A stretch of DNA of 64,000 nt from Yinghuangia soli. GTDB taxonomy: Bacteria; Actinomycetota; Actinomycetes; Streptomycetales; Streptomycetaceae. Made by a program: the position numbers and the translations under genes. Shown here piece by piece: positions 24,701 through 33,443 of the stretch (position 1 is its first letter; each line of letters starts with the position of its first letter). The notes beneath the pieces were generated by a model. It saw only the letters and a program-made list of their open reading frames with translations, made no database searches and had not been told where the DNA came from. The DNA is taken from contig NZ_JAKFHA010000037.1 of assembly GCF_021502675.1 (NCBI RefSeq), positions 1 through 64,000 on the forward strand, given 5' to 3'.

Positions 24701-25837
24701 ATGAAGCCCATGTCCCACGAACCCACGTCGGCACCGGCTGCCGCCCTGCCCGAGGCCGCCCTGCCCGAGCCCGGCCGGCCGGGCGATCTGCCGCCGCTGC
24801 CGGACGCACCGCCGGTCTCGGTGGTCATGCCGGTCCTGAACGAGTCGCGCCACCTGGCCGAGGCGGTCCGCCGCGCGCTCTCCCAGGACTACCCCGGCGA
24901 ACTGGAAGTGGTCATCGCGCTCGGCCCCTCGACGGACGACACCGACGAGATCGCCGCGCGGCTGGCCGCCGAGGACCCGCGGGTGCGCACCGTGCCGAAC
25001 CCGAGCGGCCGCACGCCGTGCGCGCTCAATGCGGCCATCGGTGTGGCCCGGCACCCGGTCGTGGTCCGCGTCGACGGGCACGGCATCCTGCCGCCCGAGT
25101 ACGTCCGCACCGCGGTGCAGCTGCTCAGCGACACCGGTGCGGCCAACGTCGGCGGGATCATGGACGCCGAGGGCACCACGCCGTTCGAGCGCGCGGTGGC
25201 CCGCGCGATGACCTCCAAGCTGGGCGTCGGGAACTCCCGCTTCCACACCGGCGGCGAGGCCGGGCCCTCGGACACCGTCTACCTCGGCGTGTTCCGCCGC
25301 GAGGTCCTCGACCGGATGGGCGGCTACAACGAGGAGTTCGTCCGGGCCCAGGACTGGGAGCTGAACTACCGGATCCGGCAGGCCGGACACCTCGTGTGGT
25401 TCTCGCCGCAGCTGCGGGTCTCGTACCGGCCCCGGCCCACGGTCCGCTCGCTGGCCCGGCAGTACTTCGACTACGGCCGCTGGCGCCGCGTCGTCACCCG
25501 GCACCACAAGGGCTCGGTGAACCCGCGCTACCTGGCCGCCCCGGCTGCCCTGATCGCCGTCGTCGCGGGCACCGCGGCCGGTGCCGCGGGCTTCCTGCCC
25601 GCGCTGCTGCTGCCCGGCGGGTACGTAGCCGGCATCGTGGCCGGATCCCTCTGGGAAGGCCGGGGCATCGGGCCCGCCGCGCTGGTGCGGCTGCCGGTGG
25701 CCATGGCCACCATGCACGGCTCCTGGGCACTCGGCTTCCTCACCAGCCCGCGCAGCCTCGCCGACCGGGTGGGCGCCGTGCCCGCACCGGCCCCGCGGGA
25801 CCCGCGGGACGACGGCCGGGAGACCGGCCGGCAGTGA
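24701..25837 (+). CDS. Family 2 glycosyltransferase, ExoA-like (378 aa)
   Basis: A GT-A glycosyltransferase. The nucleotide-sugar domain (about 37-280) opens with VSVVMPVLNESRHLAEA. It has the acidic metal-site region VVVRVDGHGILPP and the acceptor-side motif AQDWELNYRI. Hydrophobic segments near 283-320 and 330-350 anchor it to the membrane. It probably adds one sugar to a polyprenyl-linked chain at the cytoplasmic face. The ATG follows a TACGCT -10 box by 9 bp, so the message may be almost leaderless. The stop overlaps the next gene's GTG by 3 bp, beginning a run of coupled glycosyltransferase genes. Confidence 0.92.
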   Translation: MKPMSHEPTSAPAAALPEAALPEPGRPGDLPPLPDAPPVSVVMPVLNESRHLAEAVRRALSQDYPGELEVVIALGPSTDDTDEIAARLAAEDPRVRTVPNPSGRTPCALNAAIGVARHPVVVRVDGHGILPPEYVRTAVQLLSDTGAANVGGIMDAEGTTPFERAVARAMTSKLGVGNSRFHTGGEAGPSDTVYLGVFRREVLDRMGGYNEEFVRAQDWELNYRIRQAGHLVWFSPQLRVSYRPRPTVRSLARQYFDYGRWRRVVTRHHKGSVNPRYLAAPAALIAVVAGTAAGAAGFLPALLLPGGYVAGIVAGSLWEGRGIGPAALVRLPVAMATMHGSWALGFLTSPRSLADRVGAVPAPAPRDPRDDGRETGRQ

Positions 25838-27000
25838 ACGTCCTGATGCTCGTCATCACCAGCGTCGCGACCGACACCCGCGTGGTGCGCGAAGCGGCGA
25901 CGCTGGCCGGTGCCGGGCACCACGTGCACGTGATCGGCCGCGGCGTGCCCGCGGACTGGACGCCGCCGCCCGGGGTCACCGTCTCGTCGGCGGGCGGCGC
26001 GTCCGTCTTCGCCCGGGCCGGCGCCCCGGTCGGCACCGGGCGCCCGCTGCCCCCGCACTTACGCGCGGCCCGCTGGGCGCTGCTGCCGCGGCACCGCGCC
26101 TCCGCATTCGCCGCCTGGGCCCGCGCCGCGCAACCGGACGCCGAGGCCCGCGACTTCGACGTCGTGCACGCGCACGACTTCAACACCCTGCGGCTGGCCG
26201 CCGACCTGGCCGACCGCCGCGGCGTACCGCTCGTGTACGACACCCACGAACTGTGGTCGGGCCGACCGCGCGTGGGCCGCCCCACCCCGGTGCTCGCCGC
26301 CCGCGAGGCCCGCCTCGAAGCCGAACTCGGCGGCCGCGCCGCCGCGGTGGTCACCGTCGGCGAGGGCGTCGCGGACGCGCTGCGCGACCGCTACGGCTGG
26401 CAGCACGTCACCGTCGTGCAGAACACCTTCCCGTCCGGCACCGCAGCCGCCTCCGTCCCGCTGCCCGAGCGCCCCTCCGGCGCGGTGTACGCGGGCCGCA
26501 TCGCGCCCTACCGCGAGATCGAGACGATCGTCGCGGCGGCCCGCGAACTGCCGGGCTTCGGGGTCACCTTGGTCGGCCCGTCCGACGACACCTACCTCGC
26601 CGCCCTCGACCGCGGCCCCGCCGAGATCCGCGCCGCGCTGCCCGTCGACGACGTGGACGCGCTGCTGCGCGGCACCGGCCTCGCGCTGGTCACGCATTCG
26701 GACCGCTGGGAGAACCACCGGCTCGCGATGCCCAACAAGCTCTTCCACGCGGTCCGCGCGGGAGTCCCGGTGATCGCCACCGATGTGCAGGAACTGGCGC
26801 GCGTGGTCCGCCGCCACGGCCTGGGCACGCTGTACCGGCCGGGCGACGCCGCGTCGCTGGCGGCCGCGATACGCGAGGCCCGCGACCGCTACCCGGAACT
26901 CGCCGGGAACGTGCGCAAGGCCGAACCGCTGCTCTCCTGGGAGCACGATGCGCGGGCCCTGCTCGGCGTGTACGCCGCACTTCCCGGCACCAGCCTCTGA
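25834..27000 (+). CDS. Family 4-type glycosyltransferase with TTA codon (388 aa)
   Basis: A GT-B enzyme. The N-terminal domain begins NVLMLVITSVATDTRVVREA and includes VVHAHDFNTLRLA and YDTHELW. The C-terminal domain has VYAGRIAPYREIETIVAAA and, near the end, MPNKLFHAVRAGVPVIATDV. The membrane-associated D-T/S-R-V motif is shared with three other glycosyltransferases in this locus. The GTG start overlaps the previous stop (GTGA). Codon 76 (26059-26061) is TTA, rare in this genome, so full translation should need the bldA tRNA if the host has that system. Sugar and linkage are unknown. Confidence 0.9.
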   Translation: MNVLMLVITSVATDTRVVREAATLAGAGHHVHVIGRGVPADWTPPPGVTVSSAGGASVFARAGAPVGTGRPLPPHLRAARWALLPRHRASAFAAWARAAQPDAEARDFDVVHAHDFNTLRLAADLADRRGVPLVYDTHELWSGRPRVGRPTPVLAAREARLEAELGGRAAAVVTVGEGVADALRDRYGWQHVTVVQNTFPSGTAAASVPLPERPSGAVYAGRIAPYREIETIVAAARELPGFGVTLVGPSDDTYLAALDRGPAEIRAALPVDDVDALLRGTGLALVTHSDRWENHRLAMPNKLFHAVRAGVPVIATDVQELARVVRRHGLGTLYRPGDAASLAAAIREARDRYPELAGNVRKAEPLLSWEHDARALLGVYAALPGTSL

Positions 27001-27017
27001 CCGGAAGACACGACGCC

Positions 27018-28286
27018 ATGACGGCACTTCGGGTGCTGTACGCCCCCCGCGACATCGCGGGGCAGCCCGGCACATGGGCCCGCGGCCTGCGCGCGCTCGG
27101 CGCGCACGCCGAGGTGTGGAGCTTCGGCGAGCCGGCCTTCGGGCTGGTCCCGGACCGGGTGTGGGACGCCGACCGGCTGCTGGCCGACCCGGCGTACCGC
27201 TGGGAGGTCCTGGACCGCGCGGTGCGCGGCTTCGACGTCTTCCACTTCCAGTACGGCCGCTCGCTGCTCAACGCGCACGAACCGCTGCTGCCCGCGCTGT
27301 GGGACCTGCCGCTGCTGCGCTCGCTGGGCAAGAAGGTCTTCATGCACTTCCACGGCTCGGACGTGCGGCTGCGCAGCGTGCACATGGAGCGCGAGCCGGA
27401 CTCGTACCTCAAGGACGCGGTCGTCGACGAGGTGCGCATCCACGCCATGGTGGAGATCGCCCGGCGGCACTGCGACCGGCTTTTCGTGTCCACCCCCGGA
27501 CTGCTCGACTACGTGCCGGACGCCGAACTCGTGCCGCTCGCGCTGGACGCCGCCGACTGGGCCGCCGAGCGCGGCCCCGAGCCGCGCGTCCCGGTGGTCG
27601 TGCACCTGCCGTCCAAGCGCGCCACCAAGGGCTCGCACCTGGTCGACGCGGCGCTGCGCCCGCTGCACGGCGAAGGCCTGGTCGAGTACCGGCCGCTGTC
27701 CGGGCTGAGCCACCGCGAGGTCAAGGCCGAATTCGCCCGCGCCGACCTGGTGGTCGACAGCCTGACCATCGGCGACCACGGCATGGTCGCGGTCGAGGCG
27801 ATGGCCTGCGGCGCGATCGCCGTCGCGCACGTGCACGAGCGCAACCGGGCGCGCGTACCCGGGTGCCCGGTGGTCGAGGCGGTCGGTGCGGACCTGGGCG
27901 AGGTCGTACGCCGGCTGGCCGCCGACCCCGACGAGCGGGCCCGGCTGCGCAAGGAGTCCGTGGCGTGGGTCGCCCGCCGCCACGATCTGGCGCAGGTCGC
28001 CCGGCAGTTGCGCGACGCCTACCGCGAACCGCCGGTCCCGGTGGTGGCCGGCCGGCCGGACTGGCCGGTGGTCGAAGGCCGCGGCCGCATCACCGCGCTG
28101 GAGGCCGAGACCTCCCGGCTCCGCCAGGCCCTGGGCCGCCAAGGCGGATTGACCGCGACCGTCCCGCCGCGGTCCGCCCGCGACCGGGTCGAGGCGAACC
28201 CGCGCGTGCACCTGCTGATCCGCCGCATAGACGCGGCCCGCAAGCGGGCCCGGGTGAAACTGGGCGCCCTCCGCAAGCGCGGCTGA
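27018..28286 (+). CDS. Glycosyltransferase of the HGSDVR/STPGLL group (422 aa)
   Basis: A GT-B-like protein. Shared with the C-terminal halves of the proteins encoded at 29991 and 33443 are the G-Q-x-x-x-W-A opening (GQPGTWARGLR), MHFHGSDVR, FVSTPGLLDYVPDAE, a HLPSKRATKG loop and LVVDSLTIGDHGMVAVEAMACG. The Glu/Gly-rich donor loop near the end fits a retaining transferase. A short coiled-coil-prone region (EAETSRLRQALGRQ) and a basic tail (residues about 365-422) are extra to the core. It starts 17 bp after the previous stop, with GGAAG about 10 bp upstream. Substrate is unknown. It sits second to third in a coupled glycan operon. Confidence 0.85.
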   Translation: MTALRVLYAPRDIAGQPGTWARGLRALGAHAEVWSFGEPAFGLVPDRVWDADRLLADPAYRWEVLDRAVRGFDVFHFQYGRSLLNAHEPLLPALWDLPLLRSLGKKVFMHFHGSDVRLRSVHMEREPDSYLKDAVVDEVRIHAMVEIARRHCDRLFVSTPGLLDYVPDAELVPLALDAADWAAERGPEPRVPVVVHLPSKRATKGSHLVDAALRPLHGEGLVEYRPLSGLSHREVKAEFARADLVVDSLTIGDHGMVAVEAMACGAIAVAHVHERNRARVPGCPVVEAVGADLGEVVRRLAADPDERARLRKESVAWVARRHDLAQVARQLRDAYREPPVPVVAGRPDWPVVEGRGRITALEAETSRLRQALGRQGGLTATVPPRSARDRVEANPRVHLLIRRIDAARKRARVKLGALRKRG

Positions 28287-28470
28287 CCGCTTCCCGCACT
28301 CTTCCCGCCCTCGTCCCGCAGTCCCCGGGCCTCCCGCGAGTCTTCTCGCGAGTCCGCGACACCCCGCCGCGCGACCCCGGGTCGGAGCCCTCCCGCGTGG
28401 CAAACTGGCCGCGTGTCCGGGGCCGGTTCCCGACCCCGGCCGCGCCCGCAGTGAGAGAGAGATCGCAGCA

Positions 28471-29991
28471 GTGAGTCAGGCGAGCCAGGCGGAAGCGCAC
28501 GACCGGCGTGCACCGCGGGCCGGTCGGGTCGCGGTGATGGTGGTCGGCAATTTCGTGGACGGCGACTCGCGGGTGCAGAAGACCGCGCGGTCCGTCGCCG
28601 CGGCCGGCTGGGACGTCGTGCTCCTGGGGCGGGCGCGGGGCAGCACCCGCGAGGAGTACCTGATCGGCGATGCCCGGGTGATCCGCGTCCCGCTGCGCAT
28701 GACGGCGCACACCTACCGCAAGGACCATCCGCCGCGCGGCGTCGCGGGCCGCTTCGGCTACCGCTCGGGCGAGCAGGCGCGCATGCGCGTCGACACGCGC
28801 CGCGCGCTGCGCGCCGATCTGGAGGTCGAACGCCGGCTGGCCGCACGGGACGGCGCCGACCTGGCGGCGAAGCTGCGGCTGACCGGCCTGACCGCCGCCG
28901 ACCGGGCCCGCGGCTACTGGATCGAGGCTCGCCGCAGGCTGTACGAGCGCGCCGCGGCCAAGGCCCGCAAGCCCGCGCTGCGGACCCGCCTGGCGGCCGG
29001 CTTCGGCCGGGACGGTGGCGCCTGGCTGACCCAGCCGCAACTGGTCGACTTCGACGCCGCGTTCACCCCGGTCATCACCGAGCTGCAGCCCGACCTGCTG
29101 CACGCGCACGACTTCGACACCATCGGCCTGGTGGTGCGCGCCGCCCTCAAACTGCGCGCCGCGGGGCACCCGGTGCAGGTCGTGTACGACGCGCACGAGT
29201 ACATCGCGGGCTGGGAGCGCGCCGGGGACCCCGCGTTCCGTCCGGCGATGGCCGCGCAGGAGCGCAAGTACATCAAGCTCGCCGACGGCGTCGTCACCGT
29301 CTCCGAGGCCATCGCCGACCTGCTGGCCGCCGACCACCGGCTCCCGGTGCGCCCCGCGGTCGTCCGCAACGCCCCGACGGTCGCCGAACTCGGCGCCGGG
29401 GACGGCCCGGACGTACCCGACGTGCGGGCCGCGGCCGGCCTCGGACCGGACGTGCCGCTCCTCGTCTACGCCGGGATGACCGCACCGGAACGCGGCCTGG
29501 ACACCGCGGTCGCGGCCCTGCCCGCACTGCCCGGCGTGCACCTGGCCGCGGTCACGGCGCGGAACTCGTACGTGATCGCGCTCGAACGGCGCGCCGAAGC
29601 GCTCGGCGTGGCCGACCGGCTGCATGTCCTGCCCTATGTCGAACCGCAGCAGGTCGTCCGGCACTTGGCCGCGGCGACCGCGGGCATCGTCCCGCTGCTG
29701 CACGCGCCCAACCATGAACTCTCGCTGCCGACCAAGTACTACGAGTACATGAACGCGCGGCTCCCGCTGGTGGTCTCCGACGTGCGCCAAGTGGCGGCCT
29801 TCACGCGCGAGCACGGCATCGGCGAGGTCTACCCGGCCGGCGACTCGGCCGCGTTCGCCGCCGCGGTGCGCAAGGTCCTCGACGACCGCGAGCAGTACTG
29901 CAAGCCGTACGACGGCGACCTGCTCGGCCGCCACACCTGGGAGGCCCAGGTGCCCGAACTCCTGGGGCTCTACGGGCGGCTGGTGGGCTGA
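28471..29991 (+). CDS. Family 4-type glycosyltransferase, DSRVQK group (506 aa)
   Basis: A GT-B transferase. The N-terminal domain opens with VMVVGNFVDGDSRVQKTARS and has LLHAHDFDTIGLV and VYDAHEYIAG. The C-terminal domain has VYAGMTAPERGLDTAV and LPTKYYEYMNARLPLVVSDV, which carries the donor-binding Glu. An insert of about 130 basic helical residues (about 75-190) may touch the membrane. The GTG start has GAGAGAGA about 9 bp before it. It follows a 184-bp gap that may hold a promoter (CAAACT at 28401-28406 is -10-like). The stop overlaps the next ATG by one base (TGATG). Confidence 0.9.
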   Translation: MSQASQAEAHDRRAPRAGRVAVMVVGNFVDGDSRVQKTARSVAAAGWDVVLLGRARGSTREEYLIGDARVIRVPLRMTAHTYRKDHPPRGVAGRFGYRSGEQARMRVDTRRALRADLEVERRLAARDGADLAAKLRLTGLTAADRARGYWIEARRRLYERAAAKARKPALRTRLAAGFGRDGGAWLTQPQLVDFDAAFTPVITELQPDLLHAHDFDTIGLVVRAALKLRAAGHPVQVVYDAHEYIAGWERAGDPAFRPAMAAQERKYIKLADGVVTVSEAIADLLAADHRLPVRPAVVRNAPTVAELGAGDGPDVPDVRAAAGLGPDVPLLVYAGMTAPERGLDTAVAALPALPGVHLAAVTARNSYVIALERRAEALGVADRLHVLPYVEPQQVVRHLAAATAGIVPLLHAPNHELSLPTKYYEYMNARLPLVVSDVRQVAAFTREHGIGEVYPAGDSAAFAAAVRKVLDDREQYCKPYDGDLLGRHTWEAQVPELLGLYGRLVG

Positions 29992-32900
29992 TGGGGACGC
30001 CTGCACCCCGGCCCGCCGCCCCGGCGCCCGCCGCGGACCCCGCACCGGCCGCCGTGCCGATCGCCGCGCCGAGGCTCGTGCTGCTGCGCATGAACTGGAT
30101 CACCGGCGACTCGCGCATCCAGAAGCTCGCCCTCGGCATGGCCGAACGCGGCTGGGACGTCGTGGTCCTCGGCCGCTCGCGTACCGGCACCCGCGAGACC
30201 ACCGTCCTCGGCGACCCGGCGCGCGGCGCGGCCACGGTGATCCGCGTGCCGGTGCCCGCCGAGGTCGCGCCGTACCGCCGGGCCCGGATCCGGCGCGGCC
30301 TGCTCGGCCGGATCGGCTTCGCGAGCCGCGAGGACGAGGTCGCGGACCGCGTGGCGGTCAACTTCCTGCGCCGCGAACAAGCCGCCGAGGGCGCCTATCT
30401 GGGGTCCTCGGGCGACCGGGTGCGCCACACGCTCAAGGGCGCCGCGGTCACCGCCGCCCGGGCCCGGCACATGCTGCGCCGCGAGGCCACCCGGCGGCAT
30501 GCCGCCCGGATCGCCGACGTGGCCCGGCCCGGTGCCCGTGTCCGGGCCGCCGCGTACAGCCGCTTCGCGCAAGGCGCCGGATGGCGCGAGACCCAGCCGC
30601 AACTGGTCGACTTCGAGGCCGCGTTCGGCCCGGAGATCGACGCGCTGGAACCGGCTGTCGTGCATGCGCAGGACATCACCGCGCTCGGCGTGGGTGCCCG
30701 TGCCGTCGACCGGGCGCGCCGGGCCGGCCGGAGTGCCGTGATGATCTACGACGCCCAGGAGTTCATCGCCGGAGCGGGATACCCGGACCCGGTGCAGAAG
30801 GCCGCGTACGTCGGCCTCGAACGCGAACTGATCACCCGGGTCGACGGGGTCGTCACCGTCTCCGACACGCTCGCCGACATGCTGCGCGAGCGCTATGCGC
30901 TGCGCGACCGGCCGACCATCGCGGCCAATGCGCCGCGCCTGGCCCGGCCGTCCGGAGCCGCGGGCCGCGGGGTGCGCGGGGCCGCCGGGCTGCCCGACGG
31001 CGTACCGGTGCTGGTCTACTCCGGCTGGCTGGCCCCGGAGCGCGGCGTCGACACGCTCGCCGAGGCCCTGGTCCACCTGCCCGACGCCCATGTCGTCGTG
31101 GTGGCCGGCGACCGGCGCCCGTACTTCGCCGAACTCGAGGCCCGGGTCGCCGAGTCGGGCGTCGCCGAGCGCTTCCACTTCGTGCCCTATGTGGATCCCG
31201 AGCAGGTCGTCGACCACCTGTCCACCGCGACGGTCGGGGTCATCCCGCTGCGGCACCTGCCCAACCACGAGATCTCGCTGATCACGAAGTACTACGAGTA
31301 CATGCACGCCGGGCTGCCCATCGTGGTGTCCGACGTGCGGACCATGGCGGCCTTCACGCGCGAACTGGGCTGCGGCGAGGTCTTCCCGGCGGGCGACGCC
31401 GCCGGCCTCGCGGCCGCGGTGCGCAAGGTGCTGGCCGACCCGGACCGGTACACGAAGCCGTACTCCGCCGCGGGATTCCTCGAAGAGCACTCCTGGGACC
31501 GGCAGACCGAGAACATCGCCGCGCTCTACACCCGCCTGACCGGCCTCGACCCGGAACCGCGGCGCACCGCCGCGGCGCCCCCCGCCCGCTTCGCCGCGAT
31601 CCCGCCCGCCGACGCCCCGGACCTCCCGGGGCTTCCGGAAAAGTTGTCCCCAGGCTGTGGACGGACCGCCGCGGGCATCGAGGACGGCGCCGACCTGCCC
31701 GCACCCGTACGCCGCGCGGTCGTCCTCGTCGGCACCCCCGCCGGCGCGCAGCGCCCCGAGGTCGCCGCACTCGCCGCGGCCCTGCGCGCGGACGGCCACG
31801 ACACCGTCGTCCTCGCCCCCGACCCGGACGGCCCCGGTGGCGGCACCCGGCATCCGGCCGCCGCCTTGGACGCCGTCGAGACCCTGCTCGTCCCGGCCCC
31901 GCGCACGGTGGCGTCCGGCCGCGACCGGCGCCGCGGCACCGACCCGGCGCAGGCCCGCGCGGCCCGCACGTACGCCGAGTTCACCGGCCGGCCGAACCGC
32001 ACCGCGCACCCGGGCCAGCCGCTGCGCGGCATCCTCCCCGGCCTGCCCCGGCTCACGTGGCGGTCCGCACTGCCCCAGGCCGTGGACGCCGAAGTCGCCC
32101 TCGCCCCGGTCCTCGACGACCTGCGGCCGGACGTCGTGCACGCCTGCGACCCCGTCGCCCTGCTCATCGCCTCGCACACCGCGGCCGGCGGACACCGCGT
32201 CGAGTACCACCCGGCCCGCCCCGACGCAGCCGGCTTCCCCGCCGGCGCGGACGTCACCCGGGCCCTGCGCACCCTCGAACGCCTTGCCGCACCGCGGGCC
32301 GACCGCATCCACCCGCCGCAAGCGGCGGTCTCCGCACCGGTCGAGGCTCCGGTCACGAAGTCCGGTCGGCGGGCCACCGCGCTGGCCATCGGACCCGCGA
32401 ACATGGCCGGGCAGGCCTGGGCGTGGGCCCAGGCGGTCGAACGCCACCTGCCCGGCACCGCGACCGAGACCTTCGCCCTGCGCCGCGAAGGCCCGCTGCG
32501 GTTCCCCGCGGACCGCCTGCTGAGCAGCGCCGGATGGGAGTCCGCCGCCCTGCATCTCGCTTTGCGCCGCCACCTGGTGGCCACGGCGACACACGTCCTG
32601 CTGGAGTCCGGCCTGGCGCTCACCGGCCGGGCCGCGCGCAGCGGCCGCTTCTCGGGCGACGCGTATGCGCTGCGCGCCGCGGGGCTGGGCGTCGGCCTGG
32701 TCTTCCATGGCTCCGACGTGCGCGATCCCCGCAAGCACCGCGAGCTGTACGCCGATTCCCCGTTCGCGGACCCGAACAGCCCGCTCTGCCAGGACCTGCA
32801 GCCGCGCGTCGACGCCCGCATGGCGGACACCGCCGAATGGGACGGCCCGGTCTTCGTCTCGACGCCGGACCTCCTCGACTTCGTGCTCGACCGCTGGCCT

Positions 32901-33443
32901 CATGCGGTGTGGCTGCCGGTGGTCGTCGACCTGGACGCCTGGCGCCCCGGTCCGGAACCCCTGCAGCGGACCCGGCCCGTCATCCTGCACGCGCCGTCGC
33001 GGGGCACCTTGAAGAGCTCGCCGACGGTCGATGCCGTGGTGGGCGACCTGGCCGCCCGCGGCCTCGTCGAGTACCGCCGCGCGGAGGGCGTCCCGCCCGC
33101 CGACATGCCCGCGCTGGTCGCCGATGCGGACGTCGTGGTCGACCAGCTCGCGATCGGCAACATCGGCGTCCTGGCCGCCCAGGCGATGGCCGCCGGACGA
33201 GTGGTGGTCGGCCACGCGGCCCCGGAGGTCCGGGCCCGCTTTGCCGGTGGTGTCCCGCAACTCGACGCCACCGCGGCCACGTTGCGCACAGTGCTGGAGA
33301 ACATCCTCGACGACCGCACCTCGGCTGCCGAAATCGCAGCCCAGGGACCGGACTTCGCGGCCCGCCACCACGACGGTCGGAGATCTGCCGCCGCCCTCGC
33401 GCCCTTCCTCGCCACGCCTGCACCAGCCCAGGGAGACACCTGA
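29991..33443 (+). CDS. Giant fused glycosyltransferase with two active-type modules (1150 aa)
   Basis: Three parts are visible. Residues about 25-520 are a complete family 4-type transferase (MNWITGDSRIQKLALGM, VVHAQDITALGVG, YDAQEFIAG, VYSGWLAPERGVD, ITKYYEYMHAGLPIVVSDV). Residues about 570-780 look like only the N-terminal half of a second GT-B enzyme (AVVLVGTPAGAQRPEVAALA, PDVVHACDPVALL) with no donor half. Residues about 791-1150 are a transferase of the IGPxNMAGQ group (ALAIGPANMAGQAWAW, VFHGSDVRD, FVSTPDLLDF, LVADADVVVDQLAIGN). It may add two sugars in succession. The ATG overlaps the upstream stop and its own stop overlaps the next ATG. Confidence 0.9.
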   Translation: MGTPAPRPAAPAPAADPAPAAVPIAAPRLVLLRMNWITGDSRIQKLALGMAERGWDVVVLGRSRTGTRETTVLGDPARGAATVIRVPVPAEVAPYRRARIRRGLLGRIGFASREDEVADRVAVNFLRREQAAEGAYLGSSGDRVRHTLKGAAVTAARARHMLRREATRRHAARIADVARPGARVRAAAYSRFAQGAGWRETQPQLVDFEAAFGPEIDALEPAVVHAQDITALGVGARAVDRARRAGRSAVMIYDAQEFIAGAGYPDPVQKAAYVGLERELITRVDGVVTVSDTLADMLRERYALRDRPTIAANAPRLARPSGAAGRGVRGAAGLPDGVPVLVYSGWLAPERGVDTLAEALVHLPDAHVVVVAGDRRPYFAELEARVAESGVAERFHFVPYVDPEQVVDHLSTATVGVIPLRHLPNHEISLITKYYEYMHAGLPIVVSDVRTMAAFTRELGCGEVFPAGDAAGLAAAVRKVLADPDRYTKPYSAAGFLEEHSWDRQTENIAALYTRLTGLDPEPRRTAAAPPARFAAIPPADAPDLPGLPEKLSPGCGRTAAGIEDGADLPAPVRRAVVLVGTPAGAQRPEVAALAAALRADGHDTVVLAPDPDGPGGGTRHPAAALDAVETLLVPAPRTVASGRDRRRGTDPAQARAARTYAEFTGRPNRTAHPGQPLRGILPGLPRLTWRSALPQAVDAEVALAPVLDDLRPDVVHACDPVALLIASHTAAGGHRVEYHPARPDAAGFPAGADVTRALRTLERLAAPRADRIHPPQAAVSAPVEAPVTKSGRRATALAIGPANMAGQAWAWAQAVERHLPGTATETFALRREGPLRFPADRLLSSAGWESAALHLALRRHLVATATHVLLESGLALTGRAARSGRFSGDAYALRAAGLGVGLVFHGSDVRDPRKHRELYADSPFADPNSPLCQDLQPRVDARMADTAEWDGPVFVSTPDLLDFVLDRWPHAVWLPVVVDLDAWRPGPEPLQRTRPVILHAPSRGTLKSSPTVDAVVGDLAARGLVEYRRAEGVPPADMPALVADADVVVDQLAIGNIGVLAAQAMAAGRVVVGHAAPEVRARFAGGVPQLDATAATLRTVLENILDDRTSAAEIAAQGPDFAARHHDGRRSAAALAPFLATPAPAQGDT

